Assembly: GCA_016699675.1 (NCBI GenBank) | Contig: CP064985.1 | Location: forward strand, 3,596,001-3,660,000 | Source of the DNA: Austwickia sp. | Lineage (GTDB): Bacteria > Actinomycetota > Actinomycetes > Actinomycetales > Dermatophilaceae | DNA length: 64,000 nucleotides | Direction: 5' to 3' | In this document: positions 56,314-64,000 of the stretch, piece after piece | Numbering within the stretch: the stretch's first letter is position 1 | Layout of the letters: each line of letters starts with the position of its first letter | Program-made: the position numbers and the translations under genes | Notes under the pieces: model-generated | Databases searched by the model: none | Told to the model about the DNA's origin: nothing | What the model saw: only the letters and a program-made list of their open reading frames with translations

Positions 56314-56646
56314 TCAGGCGTCGCGCGGGACGATCTCGCCCATCGGCCCGAATCCGTCGACGTCCGGGGTGTCCACATAGATGATCTGCGGCTGCGCCGA
56401 GACGATGTCCGGCATCTCCGCCATGAATCGGGACACGTGGTCCTGGCGCATGTGCTCCTCGCCCGCGGCGCTGTCCCGGAAACCCTCGATGCAGACGTAG
56501 GTCTGCGGGTCCGCGACGCTGCGGGAGAACTCGAAGAATATGCAGCCGGGCTCGGCGGCCACCGCGGTCGCGTAGTCGGTCGACAGTTTCTCCCAGTCAT
56601 GCTGCCGGTCGCTGCGAATAGGGAACTTTACGGTGATAAGGATCAT
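56314..56646 (-). CDS. Antibiotic-biosynthesis-monooxygenase (ABM) domain protein
   Basis: 110 residues from ATG 56646 (MILITVKFPIRSDRQHDWEKL), with AGGAG upstream. The ABM ferredoxin-like dimer fold shows EPGCIFFEFSRSVADPQTYVCIEGF-type strands and EEHMRQDHVSRFMAEMPDIV with its conserved His. Such small cofactor-free proteins act on quinones, haem or unknown substrates. It lies upstream of the haem-enzyme operon on the same strand. Confidence 0.8.
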   Translation of the reverse strand: MILITVKFPIRSDRQHDWEKLSTDYATAVAAEPGCIFFEFSRSVADPQTYVCIEGFRDSAAGEEHMRQDHVSRFMAEMPDIVSAQPQIIYVDTPDVDGFGPMGEIVPRDA

Positions 56647-56837
56647 GGCTGACTCCTGAGGCGAGATCCGGGCAACGACGTACGGCGACGTCGCCAGCAC
56701 GCCGCGCCCACCCTACGCTCGGCCCAACCACCCCCACCCTGGGCCTCACACATCGGGCTCGCGGTGCGTCTACGGGATGCTGGGTACGCCGAGAGTAGGG
56801 AGCAGACCATGGACGCCGCCACCGGGTGGGGACGATC

Positions 56838-57446
56838 GTGAGCATGGCCGCCGCCGACGACGTCACGACAGGGGCGCGGCGCCGCGCCGCAGGCGACACC
56901 GCGCCGGCGACGCACGCCGCCATCCGTCGGCACGCGCACGTGCCCACGACCCTGGGCGACCTGCTGCTCGTCGCGGACGGGGACGAACTGGCGGGGGTGT
57001 ATTTCCCGGACCACCGGTACCCGCCCGCGCCCGACCAGATCGGCGCGCCCACCGACATCACCGACGCCACGCGCCCCCGCGACCCGGTGCTCGGGCGGGC
57101 CGCGACGCAGCTGCGGGAGTACCTGGCTGGGCAGCGGCGGACTTTCCAGCTGCCCCTGCGCGCCGCGGGGGACGCATTCGCGCAGCGGGTGTGGGCACTG
57201 CTGTGCGAGATCCCCTACGGCTCCACGACTACGTACGGCGAGCTGGCGGACCGCCTCGGCGACCGGCGCCGGGCCCAGGCGGTTGGACAGGCGGTGGGGC
57301 ACAACCCGCTGAGCATCGTCGTGCCGTGTCACCGGGTTCTGGGCGCGGACGGTGGACTACGCGGGTTCGCCGGGGGATTGGACCGCAAGCGCGCGCTGTT
57401 GGCTCTGGAACAGCCCGTCGGCGCAAGCCCGGACCGGCTCTTCTGA
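56838..57446 (+). CDS. Methylated-DNA-protein-cysteine methyltransferase (first copy)
   Basis: About 202 residues; GTG 56838 or ATG 56844 are the likely starts (GTG 56826 is also in frame). An Ogt-type suicide protein that removes O6-alkyl groups from guanine. The acceptor Cys is in IVVPCHRVLGADGGLRGFAGG. The helix-turn-helix is AQRVWALLCEIPYGSTTTYGELA. The N-terminal domain has REYLAGQRRTFQLPL. It precedes a sigma factor and a second MGMT gene on the same strand. Confidence 0.9.
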   Translation: MSMAAADDVTTGARRRAAGDTAPATHAAIRRHAHVPTTLGDLLLVADGDELAGVYFPDHRYPPAPDQIGAPTDITDATRPRDPVLGRAATQLREYLAGQRRTFQLPLRAAGDAFAQRVWALLCEIPYGSTTTYGELADRLGDRRRAQAVGQAVGHNPLSIVVPCHRVLGADGGLRGFAGGLDRKRALLALEQPVGASPDRLF

Positions 57447-57462
57447 GCGGCCTGGCGGCGCC

Positions 57463-57960
57463 ATGCGGGTTCCCTTCGAGCAGGCCGTCGACGCCCACGG
57501 GGCGACCGTGCTGCGGGTGTGCCGGGCGGTGCTCGGGTCGGGGCCCGACGCCGAGGACGCCTGGTCCGAGACGTTTCTCGCCGCACTGGTCGCCTGGCCC
57601 GACCTGCCCGATGAGGCAAACGTGCAGGCGTGGCTGGTGCGCATCGCCCATCGGAAGGCCATCGACGTCACCCGCGCGCGAGGTCGCCGGGCGGTGCCGA
57701 CGGACGCCGTACCGGAATCACCCTCTCGCCATGGAGATCCCGCCGCTGAGGCCGGCGAACACGACGTCTGGCGGAGCGTGGCGCGGCTCCCCGAGCGGCA
57801 GCGCCTCGCCGTCGCCTACCACTACCTGGGTGGGCTCTCGCACGTGGAGACGGCGGAGCTCATCGGGGGGAGCGCGGCGGCCGTCCGGCGAGCGTCGGCG
57901 GACGGCATCGCGGCGTTGCGTCGGGAACTGACGACGGCGCGGGACGGAGGGTTCGAGTGA
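57463..57960 (+). CDS. ECF-type RNA polymerase sigma factor
   Basis: 165 residues from ATG 57463. Region 2 appears as GATVLRVCRAVLGSGPDAEDAWSETFLAAL, in pieces AEDAWSETFLAAL and VQAWLVRIAHRKAID. Region 4 is LPERQRLAVAYHYLGGLSHVETAELIGGSAAAVRRA. There is no obvious anti-sigma partner. It lies 16 bp after the first MGMT gene and overlaps the second by GTGA, so it is probably expressed with them and may drive an alkylation-type response. Confidence 0.88.
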   Translation: MRVPFEQAVDAHGATVLRVCRAVLGSGPDAEDAWSETFLAALVAWPDLPDEANVQAWLVRIAHRKAIDVTRARGRRAVPTDAVPESPSRHGDPAAEAGEHDVWRSVARLPERQRLAVAYHYLGGLSHVETAELIGGSAAAVRRASADGIAALRRELTTARDGGFE

Positions 57961-58574
57961 CCCGGCGGGAGGACAGCATGAGCGACCAGTTGGCTGACCA
58001 ATTCCATGGGGCTGCAGGGGATCTGGCGGATCTGCGTGGGCGCCTGGCGGAGCGGGCCGAGCGCGACGGGATCCTTGACGTCGCCTACCGAGAGCTCGAT
58101 ACTCCCGTCGGCGTCCTCTTGCTCGCGGCCACTGCGCGTGGCCTGGTGCGCGTCGCCTTCGCGCGGGACGGCGTCGATGCCGTCCTTTCCGACCTCGCGG
58201 AGCGGGTGAGCCCACGCGTCCTGGCCGCGCCGGCTCGGCTGGAGGACGCGGCGCGGCAGCTGGAGGAGTATTTCGACGGCGCCCGTCGGGGCTTCGACCT
58301 CCCTCTGGATCGCCGGCTGAGCACGGGTTTTCGGGGAGTGGTGCAGGCGGCGCTGCCGGACATCGATTACGGGCGGACCGTGTCGTACGCCGAGCTCGCG
58401 GCCCGCGTCGGAAAGCCGCGGGCCGTGCGGGCGGTCGGGACGGCGTGCGCCACGAACCCGCTGCCGGTGGTGGTTCCCTGTCACCGGGTGCTGCGCGCTG
58501 ATGGGAGCCTGGGCGGGTACGCCGGGGGCGCGGACGCGAAAGCCATCCTGCTCGCGCTGGAGCGGGCCGCCTGA
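57957..58574 (+). CDS. Methylated-DNA-protein-cysteine methyltransferase (second copy)
   Basis: 205 residues from GTG 57957, overlapping the sigma stop; an ATG at 57978 is possible. The acceptor Cys is in VVVPCHRVLRADGSLGGYAGG. The HTH is FRGVVQAALPDIDYGRTVSYAELA. AGGADAKAILLALE is the C-terminus. It differs strongly from the first copy, so the pair is not a recent duplication. No Ada-type zinc domain is present. Confidence 0.9.
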   Translation: MTRREDSMSDQLADQFHGAAGDLADLRGRLAERAERDGILDVAYRELDTPVGVLLLAATARGLVRVAFARDGVDAVLSDLAERVSPRVLAAPARLEDAARQLEEYFDGARRGFDLPLDRRLSTGFRGVVQAALPDIDYGRTVSYAELAARVGKPRAVRAVGTACATNPLPVVVPCHRVLRADGSLGGYAGGADAKAILLALERAA

Positions 58575-58656
58575 CGCCCGCCCACCCGGTCGGGGAGTCG
58601 TCGATTCGGGTGCCAGCTGGTTCGGATGAGCGCGTGTTCATCGGTGAGAATCGGCC

Positions 58657-58983
58657 ATGCTCAATGCGATTCGTCATCTGTGGGGGCTGCACGAGCTCAC
58701 TTGGCTACTGCAGCCGCGCCGGGCGTGCGCGCGTGCTGCTCTCCTGGTGGCGCTGGCTTACGGGCTCTTCCGGTGGCAGCTCGGTGAGGCCTCACCGGGT
58801 CACCTCGCGGCGGTGATCGCCTTCGTGGCGGTGCCGGCGGCGCTGATCTACGGCGTGGTGATCGCCAATGCCGTGGCGCAGTGGGAGCATGCGCAACAGG
58901 TCTTCCGGACCCCCCGGCCCCTTCCCGCCACCCGGCGCGTTCGGCGCCACCGCCCGGACAGCCAGCCCGGACTGGCCGAGTGA
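58657..58983 (+). CDS. Small membrane protein
   Basis: 108 residues from ATG 58657. Two TM helices are likely (about 27-42 and 48-72, ARAALLVALAYGLFR and LAAVIAFVAVPAALIYGVV). A basic Pro/Arg-rich tail follows. No family is recognised. Confidence 0.55.
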   Translation: MLNAIRHLWGLHELTWLLQPRRACARAALLVALAYGLFRWQLGEASPGHLAAVIAFVAVPAALIYGVVIANAVAQWEHAQQVFRTPRPLPATRRVRRHRPDSQPGLAE

Positions 58984-59073
58984 CTCAGCCTCCTACCGCC
59001 ACAGGTGTGCCCGGTCGGCGTCAGACATTCAGCCCGTGGGGTTGGTATGGCTCGCATCGGGTATGGCGTGGCC

Positions 59074-59766
59074 ATGACGGACATCAGCGACATCACGGGC
59101 GAACCGGTCACCTGGACTCCCGCCGTCGGTCAGCTGCCCGGTCCTAGCGCCGGCGGCTCGCCGCTGGTCAAGATCATGCAACGCCTGGAGCAGGTGCCCG
59201 TTCTGGATCGGCTCGCCGCTCCGATGGAGGTGCTCTCGCGACCGCTGGGGCGTGGGGTGCTCGGCGATCAGTTGCGTGGGCGAACGGCCGGACACGCCCT
59301 GCATCCCGCGCTCGTCGCGATGCCGATGGGGTGCTGGACCTCGGCGATTCTGATCGACCTGGCCGGTGGTCCCGACCAGCGGCCGTCCAGCGAACTGCTG
59401 CTCACCGCCGGACTGATCGGCGCGGTGCCCTCCGTGGCGACCGGGCTAGCCGAGTGGCGGACGACCGGCACCGAGGACGGGCGTGTCGGCGCCCTGCACG
59501 CCGTCCTCAACGGCGTCGCAACCGGCTTGTTTGCGACGTCGCTGGGATTGCGGCGGGCCGGCGAGCACCGCGCCGGCGTCGCCGCCGCGCTCGCGGGCGG
59601 GGCACTTGCCGGCGCCGCCGGGTTCCTGGGCGGTCACCTCAGCGTGGCCCGCAAGGTGGGCAGCCGTTCCGCCGCCTTCGCCACGGATGAGGTTGGCCCC
59701 CGGATCGAGCGGCCCAGCGGCTCGGCCCAGGACGGCCGGGCACTTGACGGCCCTCCCACCGCCTGA
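59074..59766 (+). CDS. DUF2231-type membrane protein
   Basis: 230 residues from ATG 59074 (ATG 59047 is also possible). After a soluble about 75-residue leader come four hydrophobic segments starting at GHALHPALVAMPMGCWTSA, with the HxxLHPxLVxxP motif of DUF2231. GLAEWRTTGTEDGRVG and FLGGHLSVARKVG follow. The conserved His suggest metal or haem binding; the function is unknown. Confidence 0.75.
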   Translation: MTDISDITGEPVTWTPAVGQLPGPSAGGSPLVKIMQRLEQVPVLDRLAAPMEVLSRPLGRGVLGDQLRGRTAGHALHPALVAMPMGCWTSAILIDLAGGPDQRPSSELLLTAGLIGAVPSVATGLAEWRTTGTEDGRVGALHAVLNGVATGLFATSLGLRRAGEHRAGVAAALAGGALAGAAGFLGGHLSVARKVGSRSAAFATDEVGPRIERPSGSAQDGRALDGPPTA

Positions 59767-59810
59767 ACCCCCGCGCCGACCGGCAAATGCGCCGAACACG
59801 AGGAGGAGCG

Positions 59811-59972
59811 ATGCCCAAAGAATGGAGCTCGAAGGACGAGCGGCAGTACGAACACGTCAAGGACTCCGAACTCGACCGCGGCCGCAGCGAGGACCGCGCC
59901 GAGGAGATCGCCGCGCGCACGGTGAACAAGCAGCGCCGCACTGAGGGCCGCACCAAGGACCAGACGGGTTAG
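59811..59972 (+). CDS. Small charged protein (53 aa)
   Basis: MPKEWSSKDERQYEHVKDSE followed by GRSEDRAEEIAARTVNKQRR and a Lys/Thr tail. AGGAGGAG 4 bases upstream is a strong ribosome site. Proteins of this pattern are often labelled plasmid-stabilisation-like without proof. It is highly charged and probably helical. Confidence 0.75.
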   Translation: MPKEWSSKDERQYEHVKDSELDRGRSEDRAEEIAARTVNKQRRTEGRTKDQTG

Positions 59973-59985
59973 TCCGGCGACGACG

Positions 59986-60059
59986 TAGGGCGTGTGGGGC
60001 TTGAACCCACGACCGACGGATTATGAGTCCGCTGCTCTGACCAGCTGAGCTAACGCCCC
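59986..60059 (-). tRNA. tRNA with CAT anticodon, probably tRNA-Ile2
   Basis: A 74-base cloverleaf. The acceptor GGGGCGT pairs with ACGCCCT (terminal G-U), with discriminator A. The anticodon stem CGGA(C)/(A)TCCG encloses CTCATAA. The arms resemble tRNA-Ile2 (AGAGCAG...GGTCG...GGTTCAAG), whose CAT is changed to lysidine-AU by TilS, more than elongator Met. The Met assignment cannot be excluded. Confidence 0.85.
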
Positions 60060-60142
60060 GCGGCGTACAGCTTAGAACGAACCGCCCGAACCGCCGACGC
60101 ACCCGCCGCCCGGAGCGCGGCGGCTCTGAGAACGTTGAGAGC

Positions 60143-60607
60143 GTGAGCGCCATGGGCAGGGATCGCGACGAGTCGGGGCGGCCAAGGCAGGCGCGGCCGA
60201 GAGACGCGCTGGGGCGGCCGCTTCCCTACGGTGCGGTCGGCGAACCGCCCATCAGTGAGGAGCCGGTGCCGCCCGACGAGACCGTCCGGGCGGCCCAGCG
60301 GCTGCTGAGCGAGGGCCGGCCGTTCGCGGCGCACGAGACGTACGAGGTGGCGTGGAAACACCGGCCGGATCGGGAGCGGGACCTGTGGCAGGGGATGGCG
60401 CAGTGGTGCGCCGGGTACACCCATGCGGCCCGCGGGAATTCGGTCGGCGCGGCGCGGCTGGCGGAGCGGGGGAGGGCCCGGCTGGCGGCGTATGCGGCAA
60501 CCGGGGGCCCGACCTACGGCCTCGACCTGGCCGAGCTGCTCGGCGAGCAGCCCCGCGAGCCCGAGGCCGACCGAACCGATATCACCGAGCAGGGTTCGGG
60601 CCCGTGA
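60143..60607 (+). CDS. DUF309-domain protein
   Basis: 154 residues from GTG 60143. The helical core AAQRLLSEGRPFAAHETYEVAWKHRPDRERDLWQGMAQ, in pieces LSEGRPFAAHETYEVAW and LWQGMAQWCAGYTHAARGN, is the DUF309 pattern with conserved His-Glu and Trp. A short charged N-terminal extension is present. The function is not established. Confidence 0.8.
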   Translation: MSAMGRDRDESGRPRQARPRDALGRPLPYGAVGEPPISEEPVPPDETVRAAQRLLSEGRPFAAHETYEVAWKHRPDRERDLWQGMAQWCAGYTHAARGNSVGAARLAERGRARLAAYAATGGPTYGLDLAELLGEQPREPEADRTDITEQGSGP

Positions 60608-60740
60608 GTGGTCCCAACCGCCCGAGCTGATATCGCTGCGGGCGCGGGTTGGGCCCCGACCGGCCGCTGTCATAGCCCTTCGGGCACGGCTCCCCTACGT
60701 GCCCCGTCCCGATCGGAACCGGCTGGGGCGGAGCATGCGC

Positions 60741-60785
60741 AACGCCCGCCGGTTTCCCCTCCCCCGAAGGGAACCGGCGGGCGTT
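60741..60785 (+). terminator. Strong hairpin downstream of the DUF309 gene
   Basis: AACGCCCGCCGGTTTCCC pairs with GGGAACCGGCGGGCGTT around a C/A-rich loop, 17 bp with one bulged T. It lies 134 bp after the stop with no U-tract, so it is a probable bidirectional terminator. Confidence 0.6.
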
Positions 60786-60812
60786 GAGCGATGTCAGCCA
60801 GCTGCAGCTTAG

Positions 60813-62503
60813 CCTCGATCCACCGATCGACTTTGAGGTGTTGAGCGTGCCGTTACGCGAAGAAGCCCTTCTGGGCTGGGAGTTTGGGACTTGCGACGGA
60901 ACCAAACCACCCCGCTCAGGAGGGCATCTTCAAGATGCGACTCTCTCACACCGTTGGTCGAACCTCGGTGGCGTTCGACGATCCGAATCTCGTGTCGGCC
61001 GGCGGGCTGGTCCCGGTCATGGCGTTGGCCGATCGTGCTGGGCTGCGTGACCTGGCTGATGAACACCTCACGGTGCCAACCGACAAGGGCGCGAACGCCG
61101 GCCTGAAGGTCGCCTCGCTGGTGGCCGGGATGGTCGCCGGTGCGGACTCAATCGACGATATGGCGCTGCTGCGCCACGGTGGGATGAGCCGGCTCTTCGC
61201 GAAGGCGTATGCGCCCTCCACGCTGGGCTCGTTCCTGCGCTCATTCACCTTCGGCCACGTCCGCCAGCTCGACGCCGTCGCCTCCCGGTTCCTCATCGCG
61301 ATCGCTGGGCTCACCGGCCTGCTGGGAGCGGCCACCACGGTCGAGTCCGACACGTTGGGATACGCGCTGCTCGATGTCGACGACACGATCATCGAGGTCC
61401 ACGGCTACGCCAAGCAGGGCGCCGGGTTCGGCTACTCCGGTGTCCGCGGGCTCAACGCACTGCTCGCCACGCTCGCGACGCCAGCCACGGCGCCGGTGAT
61501 CGTGGCCCAGCGGCTGCGCAAGGGCTCGGCCGGGTCACCTCGTGGTGCGAAGCGACTGGTCGGTGACGCGGTTCGGACGACCCGGCGGCTGCTCGGCAAG
61601 GCCCGGCCAGTGCTGGTGCGGATGGACTCGGCGTTCTACGGCCGCGGCCGGTCCACGCCGCCCTCAACGGCGGCGCCGCGGTTTCGGTGACCGTACGGAT
61701 GAATCCCACCGTCAAGAAGGCGATAGCCAGCATCGATGACCACGCCTGGACGGCAATTGAGTACACCGACGCCATCTTCGACGAAGAGACAGGCAAGTGG
61801 ATCTCTCGGGCAGAGGTCGCCGAAGTGCCGTTCACCGCGTTCACCTCGGCCAAGAAGGCCGAGCGGGTGCCGGGCCGCCTGATCGTGCGCCGGATCCCGG
61901 ACTTCAACGCCGAGAAGAACAAGGCAGCCGGTCAGGACACGCTGTTCGACACCTGGCGCTTCCACGCGTTCTTCACCACCGCCGACCCTGCTGTCCTCGA
62001 CACCGTCACCGCGGACAAGACCCACCGCCATCACGCGGTCATCGAACAGGTCCACGCCGACCTGAAGCACTCAGCGCTGGCACACCTGCCGTCCGGGGTC
62101 TTCAACGCCAACGCCGCATGGCTTGTGCTCGCGGTCATCGCGTTCAACCTCACCCGCGCCGCCGGCACCCTTGCAGCACCCGACCTCGCACGCGCGACCA
62201 CCAAGACCCTGCGCCGCAAGCTGATCAACGTCCCAGCCCGAATCGCGTCCTCAGCCCGACGCGTCACCCTGCACCTACCCCGGTCCTGGCCCTGGGAGGC
62301 CGCCTGGACCACGCTGTTCGACCGAGTCAGCGATCCGCCGTCCGCCCTCGCGGCCTGACCACCCAGCAGCCACCGCTGCGCGACCCGAAGACCACCGTGG
62401 AACACCCCGGACACCCAGGTCCGGAAGACCGTCGCGTCCCAGCACCCTCGCCCCCACGACGACCACGATGACTCACCCCATCCCGGCCATCGGTGGATCG
62501 AGG
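60813..62503 (+). mobile_element. IS-I (IS1380-like), complete
   Basis: 1691 bp with 15-bp inverted repeats CCTCGATCCACCGAT (left) and ATCGGTGGATCGAGG (right). Flanked by CTTAG (60808-60812 and 62504-62508), a 5-bp duplication. The right duplication supplies the stop codon of the neighbouring minus-strand gene. Confidence 0.93.
60935..62358 (+). pseudogene. IS-I transposase, frameshifted
   Basis: An IS1380-type transposase from ATG 60935 (MRLSHTVGRTSVAFDDPNL). The DDE region includes ALLDVDDTIIEVHGYAKQG and VLVRMDSAFYGRG. One C is missing near 61651 (CGCGGCCGGTCC would need CGCGGCCCGGTCC to give GRGPVHAALNGG). The rest (VTVRMNPTVKKAIASIDD..., IEQVHADLKHSALAHLPSG) runs to 62358. Confidence 0.88.
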
Positions 62504-62504
62504 C

Positions 62505-62771
62505 TTAGGCGTCGGCGAGTGTCAGGCCAATGGTGGACAGCAGCTCGTACGGCGGGATGTTGGTGCCGCCGGAGGCGATCGCCAGCAGGGCCGAGGCCAG
62601 GCTCGCCATTGCGCTGGTCAGGATCAACGGGTCCTGGCCCTCCATTTCGGTGCGCAGCAGCTCGACGTACTCGTTGACGCTGCAGCCTCCGTCCATGCTC
62701 TGGACCCGCGCGGTCAAGATGGCCATCGCCGATTGCATACCCGGCGCGGGCGCCTGAACGTTACCGCTCAT
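62505..62771 (-). CDS. Small protein of unknown function (88 aa)
   Basis: From ATG 62771 with GGGGGAAG upstream; a start at 62786 is possible. MSGNVQAPAPGMQSAMAILT is followed by a helical Met/Ala/Leu-rich segment with one Cys (GGCSVNEYVELLRTEMEG). It is probably soluble. The TAA stop lies in the CTTAG duplicated by IS-I, so the insertion spared the frame. It is divergent from the DUF3145 gene. Confidence 0.55.
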   Translation of the reverse strand: MSGNVQAPAPGMQSAMAILTARVQSMDGGCSVNEYVELLRTEMEGQDPLILTSAMASLASALLAIASGGTNIPPYELLSTIGLTLADA

Positions 62772-63106
62772 CGTGTCTTCCCCCATGTTCTCGGGCCGGC
62801 GCACCACGTCCCCACGCGGCATCAGGTCCGGCTCGTTCTCCCCAATGCGTCCAGTGAAGCGCCCACTTGATCGGTTGTCCAACTTGTTGTCCCCCAACGT
62901 AATCGCTGATCCGCCCGGATGACCACCACTCGCGAGACCGCTTGGCTCAACGGGATTCGTCCTGCACAATGGGGTGACAACCGCACACTCGCCCGGCACC
63001 CGTTGCATACATGGGATCGTCGGGGCGAGGAACTCGTTACCGCGCGAGCGAATCTCGGTGTTGCCGGCCGTTGGGGAAGACGTCCACGCAACAACAGGAG
63101 GTTCGG
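62772..63106. other. 335-bp divergent intergenic region
   Basis: It separates the small gene from the DUF3145 gene and should hold both promoters. AACAACAGGAGG near 63092 is the ribosome site of the DUF3145 gene. No further gene is seen. Confidence 0.5.
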
Positions 63107-63616
63107 ATGTCTGTCGCGGTGTCTTCCGCTGTGGCCCAGGGCGTGGTGTACATCCACTCCACGCCCACGTCGCTGTGCCCACACATCGGGTGGGCGCTCG
63201 AGACGGTGCTCGGCATGTCGGTCAAGCTCGCCTGGGCTCCCCAGCCGCTGGGCCGCAAACTCGTGCGCACGGAGGCCAATTGGTCCGGCACTCCGGGCAC
63301 GGGCGCGCTGCTGGCCAGCGCGCTGCGCCGGTGCCAGGACCTGCGTTTCGAGGTCGTCGAGGAGGCGAGCTACGGTGTCGACGGCGGGCGGTGGTCGTAC
63401 ACCCCATCCTTGGGTGTCCACCACGCCATCGTCGCCAGCAACGGCGACGCGCTGATCTCGGAGAACCGGCTTCGTTCGGCGCTCGCGGCGGGTGACCCGG
63501 CAAGCGTGCGTCGGGAGCTGGAGATCGCCCTGGGGTCCGCCTGGGACGCCGAGCTCGAGCCGTTCCGGCACGCCGGGGAGAACGCGCCCGTGCGCTGGCT
63601 GCACCGCGTCGGATAG
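63107..63616 (+). CDS. DUF3145 family protein
   Basis: 169 residues from ATG 63107, with AGGAGG 6 bases upstream. VVYIHSTPTSLCPHIGWALE, SVKLAWAPQPL, YGVDGGRWSYTPSLGVHH and ALGSAWDAELEPFRHAGE match this actinobacterial family. It is conserved beside the fatty-acid synthase genes, as here next to fabF. It probably relates to lipid synthesis, but the mechanism is unknown. Confidence 0.85.
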   Translation: MSVAVSSAVAQGVVYIHSTPTSLCPHIGWALETVLGMSVKLAWAPQPLGRKLVRTEANWSGTPGTGALLASALRRCQDLRFEVVEEASYGVDGGRWSYTPSLGVHHAIVASNGDALISENRLRSALAAGDPASVRRELEIALGSAWDAELEPFRHAGENAPVRWLHRVG

Positions 63617-63804
63617 CCGTTACGACCGCGTCCGATCCTCGGGGCGGGCGGCGTGCTGCCCGACGAGCGCGTCGACGCGATCGCCCAGGTGGCACGGCCG
63701 GGACGGGCGAGTGTGGGCACCGCGACCCCCCACTCGCCGCCGTCGGGATGACTGAGCCGAGCCGCCGAGGTTGGGCACCGGAACCACTGGCCCGGCACCG
63801 CACA

Positions 63805-63843
63805 GGAAGGACCGGCCTCCCGGGGATGGGGGCCGGTCCTTCC
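63805..63843 (+). terminator. Hairpin terminator downstream of DUF3145
   Basis: GGAAGGACCGGCC (63805-63817) pairs perfectly with GGCCGGTCCTTCC (63831-63843) around a 13-base loop. It is placed between convergent genes, so it is probably bidirectional. Confidence 0.75.
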
Positions 63844-63871
63844 GTACGTCGTGCCGCAGGGCGTCCCCGCT

Positions 63872-63927
63872 GGCTCCGATCGGTGTCCTGTGGGGGCTAT
63901 GGCGCCCTCAAGAGACCGATCGGAGCC
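63872..63927. repeat. 13-bp inverted repeat near the fabF end
   Basis: GGCTCCGATCGGT (63872-63884) and ACCGATCGGAGCC (63915-63927) are perfect inverses 30 bases apart. They lie 14 bp after the fabF stop and may form a second terminator or a protein-binding site. Confidence 0.6.
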
Positions 63928-63940
63928 CTGCGGGCGAGGG

Positions 63941-64000
63941 TCAGGAGCAGCGGCGGAACGCCAGAGCGACGTTGTGGCCGCCGAACCCGAAGCTGTTGTC
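63941..64000 (-). CDS. fabF: 3' end of fabF, beta-ketoacyl-ACP synthase II (partial)
   Basis: The last 19 codons enter from the right edge and read DNSFGFGGHNVALAFRRCS. NSFGFGGHN is the conserved C-terminal KAS II motif with the oxyanion/active-site loop. Stop at 63941-63943. It elongates acyl-ACP in fatty-acid synthesis. It is convergent with the DUF3145 gene. Confidence 0.88.
   Translation of the reverse strand, partial: DNSFGFGGHNVALAFRRCS

Noticed and set aside
56811..56841. Ten-codon leader peptide before the first alkyltransferase gene
   Set aside because: It overlaps possible starts of the real gene, has no distinctive codons or attenuator, and could be chance.

Overview
This is a high-GC actinobacterial chromosome segment, most likely from the order Micrococcales. 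The evidence is the dgt-dnaG pair, an LmeA-like lipid-binding protein, a streptogrisin-type protease, a DUF3145 gene next to the end of fabF, frequent GTG starts and ATGA/GTGA gene overlaps. The family or species cannot be fixed from sequence alone.

Left backbone (1-11193): an LmeA-type protein, argG preceded by tandem ARG boxes, a YbaK-type editing domain, a small membrane protein, a secreted S1 protease, a tRNA-dihydrouridine synthase, a two-domain sulfurtransferase, then dgt, dnaG and a coupled unknown gene. It ends at tRNA-Asn(GTT) and a strong hairpin.

Island (about 11195-44625): lower-GC cargo embedded in insertion sequences. The main cargo is a three-gene minus-strand operon (15548-22291 plus an upstream frame-shifted segment). 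It encodes two paralogous two-TM proteins that look like VirD4/TraD-type ATPases with lost P-loops, followed by a large HerA-like ATPase with intact Walker motifs. This is the best candidate for an undescribed system (defence or DNA translocation). A second cargo gene (24298-25611) has a proline-rich N-terminus, eight perfect 39-bp repeats and an unrecognised C-terminal domain. The rest is IS material. I name the elements IS-A (IS1380 family), IS-B (a second IS1380 type), IS-C and IS-F (IS3 family), an IS256 element, IS-G (IS21 family with an ArsR passenger), IS-H (IS3 family) and an IS630 element. From 25722 to 41841 they are nested up to four deep, and target duplications (CTAG, CTAA, CAAG, GAC, GGC, TCGTCG) let the insertion order be read. 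A vapBC remnant lies at the right edge.

Right backbone (44727-64000): an amidohydrolase and glycosyltransferase pair divergent from a radical SAM/SPASM protein, an SRPBCC protein, a phytoene-desaturase-like oxidoreductase, and a haem-peroxide block (katE, a frameshifted DyP peroxidase, an unknown partner, a catalase-like protein and an ABM monooxygenase). Next come an ogt-sigma factor-ogt cluster, small membrane proteins, a CAT-anticodon tRNA, a DUF309 gene, a further IS1380-type element with CTTAG duplications, a small conserved-looking gene, DUF3145 and the 3' end of fabF.

Many transposase copies, and the DyP gene, differ from an intact reading frame by one base in a homopolymer run. This may be real decay or uneven consensus polishing of repeats, so every frameshift here should be read with that caution.
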